A stretch of DNA of 64,000 nt from Jannaschia marina (lineage in GTDB: Bacteria; Pseudomonadota; Alphaproteobacteria; Rhodobacterales; Rhodobacteraceae): NCBI RefSeq assembly GCF_013404595.1, contig NZ_JABVAX010000007.1:1-64000 (forward strand), in the 5' to 3' direction. Shown piece by piece: positions 35,009 to 45,378 of this stretch (positions are counted from its first letter, which is position 1; every line of letters starts with the position of its first letter). The notes beneath the pieces were generated by a model. It was not told the origin of the DNA, did no database searches, and saw only the letters and a program-made list of their open reading frames with translations. The translations under genes and the position numbers were made by a program.

Positions 35009-36145
35009 CTACCCCAGAAGCCGCGCATGACACTGCAGCGCGAAGCGGTCGGTCATGCCGGCGATGTAGTCCGATACGAGCCGCGCCAGTTCCGTCTCGC
35101 CCGAGGCGTCCTCCACGTCCTTGCGCCACTGCTTGGGCAACTCGCCCGTGTTGACCATGAAGAACGGGAACAGATCGTCGACCACCTGCGTCACCTGCCG
35201 ACGCATCTCGACGACCGTGGGCGCACGGTACATCCGCTCGAAGAGAAACGCCCGGATCACCTTCAGATCCGACCAGAGGCCGGGCGAGAACTGCACCATC
35301 ATCCGTCCCGCCGCGCGCACGTCCGCGACGCTTTCGGGGGCGAGGTCGGCGAGGTTGCGCTCGGTGACCTCGATCACGTCCTCGACCAGAACGCCGAAGA
35401 AGCGCCGCAACGCCTCGTGCCGGCGGCGGTAGTAGTTGAGCCCGGGCCAGGTCGCATCGACCTCGGCGAAGCATTCCCGCAGGACCGGAAGCGCGGCCAG
35501 TTCGTCGGTCGAGAAGAGCTCTGCGCGCAGGCCGTCGTGCAGGTCGTGGTTGTTGTAGGCGATGTCGTCCGAAAGCGCGGCCACCTGCGCCTCGGCGCTG
35601 GCGTGGGTGTGCAACTCCAGATCGTGGCGCGCGTCGTATTCGGCCAGCGCATAGGGCACTGGATGCCCGACCGGGCCATTGTGTTTCGCAATCCCCTCAA
35701 GGGTTTCCCAGGTGAGGTTCAGCCCGTCCCAATCGGCGTAGTGCCGCTCCAGCGAGGTCACGATCCGCAAGGCCTGCGCGTTGTGGTCGAACCCGCCGTA
35801 GGGGGCCATCAGCCGGTCGAGCGCCTCCTCACCGGTGTGGCCGAAGGGCGTGTGCCCGAGGTCATGCGCGAGCGCCACGCCCTCCGTCAGTTCCATGTCG
35901 AGGCCCAGATGCTTGGAAATCGTCCGCGCAACCTGCGCCACCTCGATGGAATGGGTGAGCCGCGTGCGGAAGTAATCCCCCTCGTGCTCGATGAAGACCT
36001 GCGTCTTGTGCTTCAGGCGGCGGAAGGCGCTCGAATGGATGATGCGGTCGCGGTCCCGCTGGAAAGGCGAGCGGTGGCGGCTCTCGTCCTCGGGGTGGAG
36101 GCGTCCGCGGGTCCGGGCGGGGTCGCTGGCGAAGGGAGCGGGCAT
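35009..36145 (-). CDS. dgt: Deoxyguanosinetriphosphate triphosphohydrolase-like protein
   Basis: An HD-domain dNTPase that hydrolyses dNTPs to nucleoside and triphosphate. The 378-residue protein shows SSAFRRLKHKTQVF, the THSIEVAQVARTI histidine, and HDLGHTPFGHTGEEAL carrying the HD metal site (about residues 108-117), then SDDIAYNNHDLHDG. The start MPAPFASDPARTRGR at 36145 avoids reading through the divergent promoter. It diverges from erpA, a common Rhodobacterales arrangement. Confidence 0.92.
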   Translation of the reverse strand: MPAPFASDPARTRGRLHPEDESRHRSPFQRDRDRIIHSSAFRRLKHKTQVFIEHEGDYFRTRLTHSIEVAQVARTISKHLGLDMELTEGVALAHDLGHTPFGHTGEEALDRLMAPYGGFDHNAQALRIVTSLERHYADWDGLNLTWETLEGIAKHNGPVGHPVPYALAEYDARHDLELHTHASAEAQVAALSDDIAYNNHDLHDGLRAELFSTDELAALPVLRECFAEVDATWPGLNYYRRRHEALRRFFGVLVEDVIEVTERNLADLAPESVADVRAAGRMMVQFSPGLWSDLKVIRAFLFERMYRAPTVVEMRRQVTQVVDDLFPFFMVNTGELPKQWRKDVEDASGETELARLVSDYIAGMTDRFALQCHARLLG

Positions 36146-36217
36146 CGGGCTCACTTGGAAAGGTCGGTCGCGTCCCATATATCGGGCGTGTCGGCAATGC
36201 ACAGCCCCGAGGCGACC

Positions 36218-36547
36218 ATGGACCTGTCCCTTCCCCCCCGCGTCACCCCCCGCGCCTTCGAGCGCCTCTCGGAGATCGGGGCCGCCGAACAGGGCAAGGC
36301 CCTGCGCGTCGCGGTGGAGGGCGGCGGCTGCTCGGGCTTCCAGTACCAGATCGAACTCGACGACGTGGCCGAAGGCGATACCGTGCTGGAAGGATCGGGC
36401 GAGAAGGTCGTCGTCGACGAAGTCTCCCTGCCGTTCCTCGGTGGCGCGACCATCGACTTCACCGAAGAGCTGATCGGTGCGCGCTTCACCATCGAAAACC
36501 CGAACGCGTCGTCAAGCTGCGGCTGTGGGGTCAGCTTCTCGATGTGA
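36218..36547 (+). CDS. erpA: Iron-sulfur cluster insertion protein ErpA/IscA family
   Basis: An A-type carrier that delivers Fe-S clusters. The three cluster-binding cysteines are in GGGCSGFQYQ and the C-terminal SSSCGCGVSFSM. The 109-residue reading begins MDLSLPPRVTPRAFERLSEI. An earlier in-frame ATG at 36197 is less likely. ErpA is chosen over IscA because of the dgt context and sequence type. The last 17 bases overlap the 3' end of the convergent MATE gene. Confidence 0.88.
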   Translation: MDLSLPPRVTPRAFERLSEIGAAEQGKALRVAVEGGGCSGFQYQIELDDVAEGDTVLEGSGEKVVVDEVSLPFLGGATIDFTEELIGARFTIENPNASSSCGCGVSFSM

Positions 36548-37895
36548 CGGCCATGGGCGCGGTGATCCGCAGGAACCGCGCCATCAAGGCCACCGTCGCC
36601 GCCAGAAGACCCGCGACGAGGCCGAGCCAGATGCCCTCCGGCCCGAGCCTGGCGATGAACCCGAGACCGTAGGAGACGGGGATGCCGACAAGCCAGTAGG
36701 AGATGATCGCATAGATCATCGGCACCCGCGTATCCTGCACCCCGCGCAGGAAGCCGAGCGCCATGACCTGCCCCGCGTCCACGAGCTGGAACAGCGCGGC
36801 AAACGCCAGAAGCGTGACGCCAAGCGCCAGGATCTGCGGGGCCTCCGGGTCGTCGCGGTCGAGGAAGAGGCGCACGATCTCCTCCCCGAAGCCGAGGTAA
36901 AGCACGAGCGACGCCGCCACCGCCCCCCCCGAGAGGAGCGCCGCCGCGAGGGCTGCACGCCTGAGCCCCGGGGCATCCCCCTGCCCCCAGGCGCGGCCCA
37001 CCCGGACCGTTGCCGCCTGACTGAGTCCCATGTGCACCATGAACGTCAGCGCCGCGACGCCGATGGCGATGCCATGCGCCCCGAGCGGGACCGTCCCGAT
37101 CCAGCCCATCATCACCGCCGATGCCGCGAAGAGCCCCGACTCCGACACGTGCGTCAGGCCGACCGGCAGGCCGAGGCGGAAGATGTCGGCAAAGATGGGC
37201 CAGTCGGGGCGATGCAGGTTCCGGAACAGCTCGAACCGCGCCATCTGCGGCCCGCGCGCCGCGTAGAGGGCGAGGATGCCCGCCGAGAGCACCTGCACCC
37301 CGACCGAGGCGATGGCCGCGCCGCGAAGGCCCAGTTCCGGGAAGCCGAGGTTGCCGAAGATCAGGAGCCAGTTGACCACGACGTTCAGACCCGCCGCCGC
37401 CATGGTCGCCCAGAAGACGATCCGCGTGCGCTCAAGCGCGGAGAGATGCGAGCGTAGCGTCGCCAGCAGGAGCGCCGGCACCATGCCCCAGCCCGCGATG
37501 CGCAGATAGGCCTGCCCGCCCTCGGCGACCACGTCGGTCTGTCCAAGCAGCAGCAGAAGCGGCTCCGACCAGACGAAGAGCGGCATCATGGCTAGGCCGG
37601 TAAGCACCGAGAACCACAACCCCATGCGCGCCACGCGCCGCACCTGCGTCTCGTCGTCCTGCCCGAGGGCACTGGCGGCGAGCGGCATACAGGCCACGGC
37701 GAAGCCCGACCCGAGGACGAAGAGCGTGAAGAAGGCCGAGTGGCTGATGGTCGAGGCCGCCAGCGCCTCGATAGAGTAGCGCCCGAGCATCAGCGTATCG
37801 GTCAGACCGATCAGCACCTGCCCGACCTGACTGCCGACGAGCGGCAGGCCCAGCACGAGCGTGCGGCGCAGGTGTGTCGAGAGCGGATCGGTCAT
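36531..37895 (-). CDS. MATE-family multidrug efflux protein
   Basis: A 454-residue transporter with 12 hydrophobic segments arranged as two six-helix halves (LGLPLVGSQVGQVLIGLTDTLMLGRYS; GLPVGLTHVSESGLFAASAVMMGWIGTVPLGAHGIAI). It exports cationic compounds in exchange for Na+ or H+. The start MTDPLSTHLRR at 37895 sits past a weak in-frame extension. It belongs to the NorM-like branch by overall pattern. Substrate is not predictable. Confidence 0.9.
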   Translation of the reverse strand: MTDPLSTHLRRTLVLGLPLVGSQVGQVLIGLTDTLMLGRYSIEALAASTISHSAFFTLFVLGSGFAVACMPLAASALGQDDETQVRRVARMGLWFSVLTGLAMMPLFVWSEPLLLLLGQTDVVAEGGQAYLRIAGWGMVPALLLATLRSHLSALERTRIVFWATMAAAGLNVVVNWLLIFGNLGFPELGLRGAAIASVGVQVLSAGILALYAARGPQMARFELFRNLHRPDWPIFADIFRLGLPVGLTHVSESGLFAASAVMMGWIGTVPLGAHGIAIGVAALTFMVHMGLSQAATVRVGRAWGQGDAPGLRRAALAAALLSGGAVAASLVLYLGFGEEIVRLFLDRDDPEAPQILALGVTLLAFAALFQLVDAGQVMALGFLRGVQDTRVPMIYAIISYWLVGIPVSYGLGFIARLGPEGIWLGLVAGLLAATVALMARFLRITAPMAVTSRS

Positions 37896-37955
37896 GGAAC
37901 CGGCGCTATCGCGCCCGCCCGGACTTGGCAATCGCGGGCGAGGCAAATGCGGGTG

Positions 37956-38432
37956 TCAGACGCCGTCGAGCCGATCCTGCGCGGCGTTCACGATGCGCAC
38001 GACGATGCGCTCGTGGTCCTGCAACTCTTGCCGTGGCACGTCCGACGCCTGCGCCTCGATCGCCGCGGCGAAGAGGTCGAGCAAGCGGTTGCCGTCGCGC
38101 ACCAGCGTCCGCAGGTCGCCGCGCGCCATGATGCCGCGCAGGCCTTCCAGCGTTCCGCCACCCTCGCCCACGCCGTGTCCGGTCCGAACCCGCAGCTCGG
38201 CCACCGCGGCCCGCGCCGCACGAAGCGCGTCCGACCAGCGCACGAGGATGTCGACCTCCGCCTGCGGCTTTCCCTCGACGTCGATATTGGCCTGCGCCTG
38301 ATGCAGGGCTGCGGCCAGATCGCCGAGCTTCGCCGCGGCGGCACTCGCGGCCGCGTCGTCCTCCCGACCGGCCGCACGGGTGGCCTCGGTGCCGCTCGCG
38401 GCAAGTTGCGGGGGCGTGGCGGGATGGGTCAT
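37956..38432 (-). CDS. Hypothetical helical protein, 158 aa
   Basis: The protein is mostly alpha-helical and Ala-rich (AAASAAAAKLGDLAAALHQAQANIDVEGKPQAEVDILVRWSDALRAARAAVAELRVRTG). It has no signal or membrane segment. GAAGGAGCC precedes the ATG, a good ribosome-binding site. It lies between ndk and the MATE gene on the same strand, beyond the ndk terminator. I do not recognise a family. Confidence 0.6.
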   Translation of the reverse strand: MTHPATPPQLAASGTEATRAAGREDDAAASAAAAKLGDLAAALHQAQANIDVEGKPQAEVDILVRWSDALRAARAAVAELRVRTGHGVGEGGGTLEGLRGIMARGDLRTLVRDGNRLLDLFAAAIEAQASDVPRQELQDHERIVVRIVNAAQDRLDGV

Positions 38433-38493
38433 GGCGGCTCCTTCGAAAGAGAACCCCGGGCCGGAGACCGGGTTCCGCGAATTGCCGCAGCCA

Positions 38494-38521
38494 AAGAAAA
38501 AGGAGCCCGCAGGCCCCTTCT
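38494..38521 (-). terminator. Terminator after ndk
   Basis: On the minus strand a stem AAGGGGCC/GGGCTCCTT with loop TGC is followed by TTTTTCTTT. It begins about 20 bases after the ndk stop. Confidence 0.8.
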
Positions 38522-38540
38522 CGTTCGCTTGTGCCGGATC

Positions 38541-38963
38541 TCAGCCGACGAGTTCGAGACCGGAGAAGAAGTAGGCGATCTCCTCCTTGGCCGTCTCCGG
38601 CGCGTCGGAGCCGTGCACCGAGTTCTCGCCGATCGACAGGGCGAATTCCTTGCGGATCGTGCCGTCGGCCGCCTCGGCCGGATTGGTCGCGCCCATGACT
38701 TCGCGGTTCTTAGCGATGGCGTTCTCGCCTTCGAGCACCTGAACGACGATCGGCTCGGAGATCATGAACTCGCAGAGCTCGTCGAAGAAGGGCCGCTCCT
38801 TGTGGACGCCGTAGAACGTCTGCGCCTGCTTCAGCGTCAGCTGGATCCGCTTCTGGGCGACGACGCGCAGGCCGGCCTCCTCGAACTTGGCGACGATCTG
38901 GCCGGTCAGGTTGCGCTTGGTGGCGTCGGGCTTGATGATCGAGAAGGTGCGTTCCAGGGCCAT
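38541..38963 (-). CDS. ndk: Nucleoside diphosphate kinase
   Basis: Ndk equilibrates nucleoside tri- and diphosphates through a phosphohistidine. The 140-residue protein starts [18 protein letters not shown] and has the active-site [16 protein letters not shown] with His117. Length and order are standard. A strong terminator follows. Confidence 0.97.
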   Translation of the reverse strand: MALERTFSIIKPDATKRNLTGQIVAKFEEAGLRVVAQKRIQLTLKQAQTFYGVHKERPFFDELCEFMISEPIVVQVLEGENAIAKNREVMGATNPAEAADGTIRKEFALSIGENSVHGSDAPETAKEEIAYFFSGLELVG

Positions 38964-39064
38964 GCCGGTCTCCTTTGGTGTGATTTGGCGCGGGCCATAT
39001 CAGGGGTGTGGGACAAAGGAAACCGGGTGTTGACGGGGGGCGTCCGGGCCGTCATGGCAGCCCC

Positions 39065-40912
39065 ATGCTCCAGATTACCGATCTCAGCTATTCCGTCGCG
39101 GGACGCCCGCTCTTCGAAGGGGCCAGCGCCACGATCCCCGAAGGCCACAAGGTCGGCCTCGTCGGGCGCAACGGCACGGGCAAGACGACGCTCTTCAAGC
39201 TGATCCGCGGCGAGCTGACCCTCGACGGCGGCGACATCTCCCTCCCGAGCCGTGCGCGCATCGGCGGTGTCGCGCAGGAGGTGCCGTCGTCTGACGTGAC
39301 GGTGCTGCAGACCGTGCTCGATGCCGACACCGAGCGCGCCGCCCTCATGGCCGAGGCCGAGACGGTGACCGACCCGGCCCGCATCGCCGAGGTGCAGACC
39401 CGCCTTCAGGACATCGACGCCTGGTCGGGCGAGGCACGCGCCTCCAGCATTCTCAAGGGGTTGGGCTTCGATGTTCACGAGCAGGGCCGGCCCTGCTCCG
39501 ACTATTCGGGCGGCTGGCGGATGCGCGTGGCCCTGGCCGGCGTTCTCTTTGCGCAGCCGGACCTGCTGCTCCTCGACGAGCCGACGAACTACCTCGACCT
39601 CGAGGGGGCGCTCTGGCTCGAAAGCTACCTCGCGAAATACCCCCATACGGTCATCATCATCAGCCACGACCGCGGCCTCCTGAACCGCGCCGTCGGGGGA
39701 ATCCTGCACCTCGCGGACCGCGGACTGACCTACTACAGCGGCAGCTACGACCAGTTCGTGAAGGCGCGCGCCGAGAAGCGCGCGGGTCAGGCCGCCGAAG
39801 CCGCCAAGCAGGAGGCCCGGCGCGCGCATCTGCAGGCCTTCGTCGACCGCTTCAAGGCCAAGGCCAGCAAGGCGAAACAGGCGCAGAGCCGGGTCAAGAT
39901 GCTCGAACGCATGGAGACGATCCGCGCGCCGGAGGACGCCGCGCGCACCGTCTTCACCTTCCCCCAGCCCGAGGACATGGCCCCGCCCATCCTGCGCCTC
40001 GACGCGGCCGCGACGGGCTATGACGGCAAGGCCGTGCTGCAGCGTCTGAACGTGCGGATCGACCAGGACGACCGCATCGCCCTCCTCGGCCGCAACGGCG
40101 AGGGGAAATCCACGCTTTCCAAACTCTTGTCGGACAGGCTTCACACGCTTCAAGGCGCGCGCATCGCGTCCGGCAAGCTCCGGATCGGCTATTTCGCCCA
40201 GCATCAGGTGGACGAGCTGCACGTCGACGAGACCCCGCTCGACCATATCCGCCGCGAACGCCCCGGCGAGCCGCCGGCGAAGCTGCGCGCGCGCCTCGCC
40301 GGCTTCGGCCTCGGCGTGGAGCAGGCCGAGACGCGGGTGGCGAAGCTCTCGGGCGGTCAGAAGGCGCGGCTTAGCCTCCTGCTCGCCACGCTCGACGCGC
40401 CGCATATGCTCATCCTCGACGAGCCGACCAACCACCTCGACATCGAAAGCCGCGAGGCGCTGGTCGAGGCACTGACGGCCTATACGGGCGCGGTCGTCCT
40501 CGTGAGCCACGACATGCACCTCCTGAGCCTCGTCGCCGACCGGCTCTGGATCGTGAAGCAGGGCACCGTCGCGCCCTACGACGGCGACCTCGAGAGCTAT
40601 CGCAAGCTCCTCCTGTCGGGCGACGAGAAGCCCGAGAAGGCCCCGAAGGAGAAACCGAAGAAACCGGTGAGCCGCGACCGGCTGCAGGAACTGAAGTCCG
40701 AGGTGCGCAAGGCAGAAGCGCGCGTCGCCAAGATCGAGGAGATGCGCGAGAAGCTGGCGAAGAAGCTGGCCGATCCGGCGCTCTACGACGACGGACGGCA
40801 GGGTGAGCTCGAAACCTGGAACCGCAAGTACGCCGAGGTGATGGAGGCCGCCGACCGCGCCGAGAGCCTCTGGATGGGCGCGATGGAGACGCTCGAGAGG
40901 GCGCAGCAATGA
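39065..40912 (+). CDS. ABC-F family ATPase (YheS-like)
   Basis: A second ABC-F protein, 615 residues, with cassettes GRNGTGKTT / YSGGWRMR / LLLDEPTNYLD and GRNGEGKST / LSGGQKAR / LILDEPTNHLD. A charged linker and C-terminal coiled coil (KPEKAPKEKPKKP, then DRLQELKSEVRKAEARVAKIEEM) follow. The WRMR signature and long charged tail resemble YheS rather than Uup. It starts at MLQITDLSYSVAGRPLF (39065). Its stop overlaps marC by four bases. Confidence 0.9.
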   Translation: MLQITDLSYSVAGRPLFEGASATIPEGHKVGLVGRNGTGKTTLFKLIRGELTLDGGDISLPSRARIGGVAQEVPSSDVTVLQTVLDADTERAALMAEAETVTDPARIAEVQTRLQDIDAWSGEARASSILKGLGFDVHEQGRPCSDYSGGWRMRVALAGVLFAQPDLLLLDEPTNYLDLEGALWLESYLAKYPHTVIIISHDRGLLNRAVGGILHLADRGLTYYSGSYDQFVKARAEKRAGQAAEAAKQEARRAHLQAFVDRFKAKASKAKQAQSRVKMLERMETIRAPEDAARTVFTFPQPEDMAPPILRLDAAATGYDGKAVLQRLNVRIDQDDRIALLGRNGEGKSTLSKLLSDRLHTLQGARIASGKLRIGYFAQHQVDELHVDETPLDHIRRERPGEPPAKLRARLAGFGLGVEQAETRVAKLSGGQKARLSLLLATLDAPHMLILDEPTNHLDIESREALVEALTAYTGAVVLVSHDMHLLSLVADRLWIVKQGTVAPYDGDLESYRKLLLSGDEKPEKAPKEKPKKPVSRDRLQELKSEVRKAEARVAKIEEMREKLAKKLADPALYDDGRQGELETWNRKYAEVMEAADRAESLWMGAMETLERAQQ

Positions 40913-41517
40913 CGCTGACCGAGGCCGCCACCGCCTTCACGGCGCTCTTCGTGGTGATCGATCCGATCGGTCTCGCCCCGATCTTCATCGCCATGACGGC
41001 AGGCATGTCCCCGCGCCAGCGTCGGGCCATCGCCGTGCGGGCCTGCGTGATCGCCATCGGGCTGCTGGTGGCCTTCGCTCTCCTCGGCGAGTCGATCCTG
41101 AACTTCCTCGGCATCTCCATGCCGGCCTTCCGCATCGCCGGCGGGCTCCTCCTCTTCCTCACCGCGCTCGAAATGCTCTTCGAGAAGCGCCAGCCGAAGC
41201 GCGAGGGCCGCGCGGAGGAGCCGACCTCCGACCCCTCGGTCTTCCCGCTCGCGCTGCCGCTCATCGCGGGGCCCGGTGCCATCGCCACGATGATCCTGCT
41301 GACCGACGGGGCGAGCCCCCTCGGGGCGGCGCAGGCGATCGGCGTCATGGTGGCCGTGATCGCCGTGGTCTTCGCCTTTTTCCTGTTGGCCACACCGATC
41401 GAGCGGATGCTCGGCGCGACGGGCACCAACGTCGTCACCCGGCTTCTGGGGATGCTCCTTGCCGCGCTCTCGGTGCAGTTCGTCCTCGACGGGATCGGCA
41501 CGCTCCTGGGCTGGTAA
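40909..41517 (+). CDS. MarC-family integral membrane protein
   Basis: The 202-residue protein has six hydrophobic helices, with the family blocks FVVIDPIGLAPIFIAMTAGM, RIAGGLLLFLTALEML, and PLIAGPGAIATMILL. MarC was once linked to antibiotic resistance but its transport function is unproven. Translationally coupled to the preceding ABC-F gene. Confidence 0.9.
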   Translation: MTLTEAATAFTALFVVIDPIGLAPIFIAMTAGMSPRQRRAIAVRACVIAIGLLVAFALLGESILNFLGISMPAFRIAGGLLLFLTALEMLFEKRQPKREGRAEEPTSDPSVFPLALPLIAGPGAIATMILLTDGASPLGAAQAIGVMVAVIAVVFAFFLLATPIERMLGATGTNVVTRLLGMLLAALSVQFVLDGIGTLLGW

Positions 41518-41545
41518 CTCCGCCCCCGCTGCCTAGATTGGAAAC

Positions 41546-42133
41546 ATGACCGGAGACGATACCGCCTACCTCATCTACCTGACGCTCTTCGGCCTCGTGA
41601 TCGGGGGCTCCTACTTCCTCGCCAACCGTCACCGGATGGGCCAGATGGCGCAGCAGGCGGCGATTTGGTTCTTCATCTTCCTCGGCGCGGCGCTCGTCTT
41701 CGGCAACTGGGACAGCATCTCGCGCACCCTCGTGCCGTCGCAGAGCTATGTCGCGGGCAAGGACGGCGCGGTGATCGAGCTGCCCCGGCGGTCGGACGGG
41801 CACTACTACATGACGCTGCGGGTGAACGACACGCCGGTCGATTTCGTGGTCGACACCGGCGCGACCGACCTCGTCCTTTCCGCCGACGATGCCCGCGCCG
41901 TGGGCATCGACCTGCGGGAGCTCGCGTACCTCGGGCAAGCGCAGACGGCGAACGGCACGATCCGGACGGCGCAGGTGTTTCTCGAAGAGGTGCAGGTGGG
42001 CGAGACGGTCGACCGCGACGTCCGGGCCATCGTCGGCGACGGCGAACTCGGGATTTCGCTCCTGGGGATGTCGTATCTGGAGACCTACGGCCGGATCGAG
42101 ATCGAAGGCGGCACTCTGCGATTGATTAGGTAG
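41546..42133 (+). CDS. Membrane-anchored retropepsin-like aspartic protease (clan AA)
   Basis: The 195-residue protein has two N-terminal hydrophobic segments (YLIYLTLFGLVIGGSYFLA and AAIWFFIFLGAALVFG). A retropepsin-type domain follows, with the catalytic FVVDTGATDLVLS (about residues 103-115) and the late ISLLGMSYLETYGRIEIEGG. Such single-lobe enzymes act as dimers in the periplasm. The substrate is unknown. It follows marC with 28 bases between. Confidence 0.85.
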   Translation: MTGDDTAYLIYLTLFGLVIGGSYFLANRHRMGQMAQQAAIWFFIFLGAALVFGNWDSISRTLVPSQSYVAGKDGAVIELPRRSDGHYYMTLRVNDTPVDFVVDTGATDLVLSADDARAVGIDLRELAYLGQAQTANGTIRTAQVFLEEVQVGETVDRDVRAIVGDGELGISLLGMSYLETYGRIEIEGGTLRLIR

Positions 42134-42358
42134 GACGACAAACCCGTCCCGTCCCCTCTTCCGCGGGGAGAGCGGAGTTGCTGATTGGAAAATGACGCTT
42201 CCCCTCTGGTCCAAAGGGGGATCTGGAGGAATGTGTCAAGGGCTAGGCGGGAAGACCGCGCCAAGGTCGGCATTAACTTACGGATTTTGATTGCGACTAT
42301 AGTGGTACGCGCTGGATTTGGCACTCCTGATTTAAATCGACGAATAGGAGCTTAAAAT

Positions 42359-42712
42359 ATGGAAGGTTTCGCTGTGCTATTGGGGGCCGGGTCTGTTGGA
42401 TGTCTTGGATATGGACTATCTACCTACACATTTGCTTTAACCGTACTCGTCGGATTTTTCGCATTTCAGCGTGATTTCAGGCAAAGATATGCTGCTTCTA
42501 GTGCCAGTCCAAAGTCCGGCAGGAGACAGCTCTCCAGAGAAGATCGCCGGTTTGCTTACAGCTATCTCGCGCTATTAGGCTTTGCGTCTGCGATGTGGTT
42601 TACTGGCGTCCACTTCGAAATTTACGGGTTACGCGCGGGCTGGTTTAACGGTCAAACTGAATATCCTTCTGTATGGCCAACACCGCGCAGTTTACGCGAA
42701 ACTAGTCTCTAG
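42359..42712 (+). CDS. Small AT-rich membrane protein, unknown
   Basis: The 117-residue ORF is preceded by AGGAG at good spacing. It has two likely transmembrane helices (LLGAGSVGCLGYGLSTYTFALTVLVGFFAF and FAYSYLALLGFASAMWF) separated by a basic loop (RQRYAASSASPKSGRRQLSREDRR). Codon use is much richer in A+T than all neighbours, as is the 225-base region upstream (42134-42358) and the 166 bases downstream, which hold no other gene. Acquisition by transfer is likely. Family not recognised. Confidence 0.55.
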   Translation: MEGFAVLLGAGSVGCLGYGLSTYTFALTVLVGFFAFQRDFRQRYAASSASPKSGRRQLSREDRRFAYSYLALLGFASAMWFTGVHFEIYGLRAGWFNGQTEYPSVWPTPRSLRETSL

Positions 42713-42878
42713 ACACCGGGGTTCGCGCTCTCGATTTTTTCGTTTGTGCATTTACTTTTCTTTTCAAAGTCTAGTCGGAAAAACTAGAATACATGATACA
42801 CTTCCTGACATTCGCCGTGCTGTCGAAAGCGGCAAGATTGGCTCAAGCCGGTCTTTCGCCGAAATTACCTCACCCTCC

Positions 42879-43223
42879 TTACAAATCACAAAAGACATGA
42901 AACCGGTTTCCCCAGGCGTCCTGCACCGTGAACTGGCGCAGGCCCCAGTGCTTGTCTTCGAGCGGCTCCACGATCTCGGCCCCGCGGGCGGTGAGCGCTT
43001 CGTGGGCCGCGTCGACGTCCTCGGCGAAGATGTAGAAGATCGCCGGGGCCGCGGGCTCCGGTTGGGCGCGGAAGAAGATGACGCAGTCGCCGTTGGCGAC
43101 TCCGCCGATCCGGCCCTCTTCGTTGTACCAGTCGATCTCGAAGCCGAGCCGGTCGCGGTAGTAGGCTTGGGCCGCCTCGACATCGGGAACGGGCAGGAAG
43201 GGGGTGGGCGGGGCGAGCCTCAT
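42879..43223 (-). CDS. VOC-family (glyoxalase/bleomycin resistance) protein
   Basis: The 114-residue protein is a vicinal-oxygen-chelate domain: TPFLPVPDVEAAQAYYRDRLGFEIDWYNEEG, FYIFAEDVDAAHEALTARGAEIVEPLEDKHWGLRQFTVQDAWGNRFHVF. GGAGG is upstream of the ATG at 43223. Members include drug-binding proteins and glyoxalases. Metal-site residues (His and Glu) are partly conserved. The substrate is unknown. Confidence 0.85.
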   Translation of the reverse strand: MRLAPPTPFLPVPDVEAAQAYYRDRLGFEIDWYNEEGRIGGVANGDCVIFFRAQPEPAAPAIFYIFAEDVDAAHEALTARGAEIVEPLEDKHWGLRQFTVQDAWGNRFHVFCDL

Positions 43224-43273
43224 GGGGCCTCCGGAGCTATCCACGTCAGGCTAGCCGACTGCCCCCAGGGCGA

Positions 43274-43732
43274 TCAATCACCGGTGTTCTTCGAGGCCTT
43301 CTCCTCCCACTTTCCCGATTCCTCCGACCAGTAGCGGGCGGCGCAGCCCGCGTCCGTTAGCGTCTTCCATTGGGTGCGAGCACGGGCGACGGCCTCGCCG
43401 TCGGTGCCGTCGAAGAGGATGCAGGTACGGGTCTTCTCCGCCACCTCCGCGGGCGTGACCTCGGCCCCGTCGACGGCCATGAGACACTCACGATCGTCCG
43501 CCGCCCCGGTCGTCAGCAGGATCGGCTGGCGCGCGTCGTGCGGGCCGCCGGCCAGCCCGTGAGGCAGGAAACCGTCGCCCTGCCACAGCCGCCCGTCGAG
43601 CCAGTCGAGGCGCGCCGGGTCGCCCCCGCGCACCGCCACGCGCCAGGATTGTGCCAGACTGCGGTTGAGGAGCGAGGCGAGCGTGACGTCGACGGCGTTG
43701 CGCGTCAGGTGGTAGAAATAGACGTCGCCCAA
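43274..43732 (-). CDS. holC: DNA polymerase III subunit chi
   Basis: Chi links the clamp loader to SSB. The 152-residue protein starts MGDVYFYHLTRNAVDVTLASLLNRSLAQSWRVAVRGGDPARLDWLDGRLW and has the family ending WKTLTDAGCAARYWSEESGKWEEKA. It follows pepA by one base gap, the classic alphaproteobacterial pepA-holC pair. Confidence 0.9.
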   Translation of the reverse strand: MGDVYFYHLTRNAVDVTLASLLNRSLAQSWRVAVRGGDPARLDWLDGRLWQGDGFLPHGLAGGPHDARQPILLTTGAADDRECLMAVDGAEVTPAEVAEKTRTCILFDGTDGEAVARARTQWKTLTDAGCAARYWSEESGKWEEKASKNTGD

Positions 43733-43733
43733 G

Positions 43734-45206
<1,473 letters not shown>

Positions 45207-45378
45207 GTCGGACTCCTTGCGAGACTGCGTTCGCGCGGACCCTACGCGCGCCCCGGCGGACATGCCAGAGACCGCGCCGTCGCCCGCGTGGCAATTCCGC
45301 ACCGCGGCGGGCGATCTGGGCTTTGATGCGCCGCACGGACGGGCTAGGAAGGGCGCAGTGTTGCTTCCGGGGGGACGC

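Noticed and set aside
32915..36547. A 1210-codon open frame on the plus strand
   Set aside because: It lies antisense to argS and dgt and arises from GC-rich codon bias; only its last part is the real ErpA gene starting at 36218.
38906..40909. A 667-codon minus-strand frame
   Set aside because: It is antisense to the ABC-F gene with two complete ATP cassettes.
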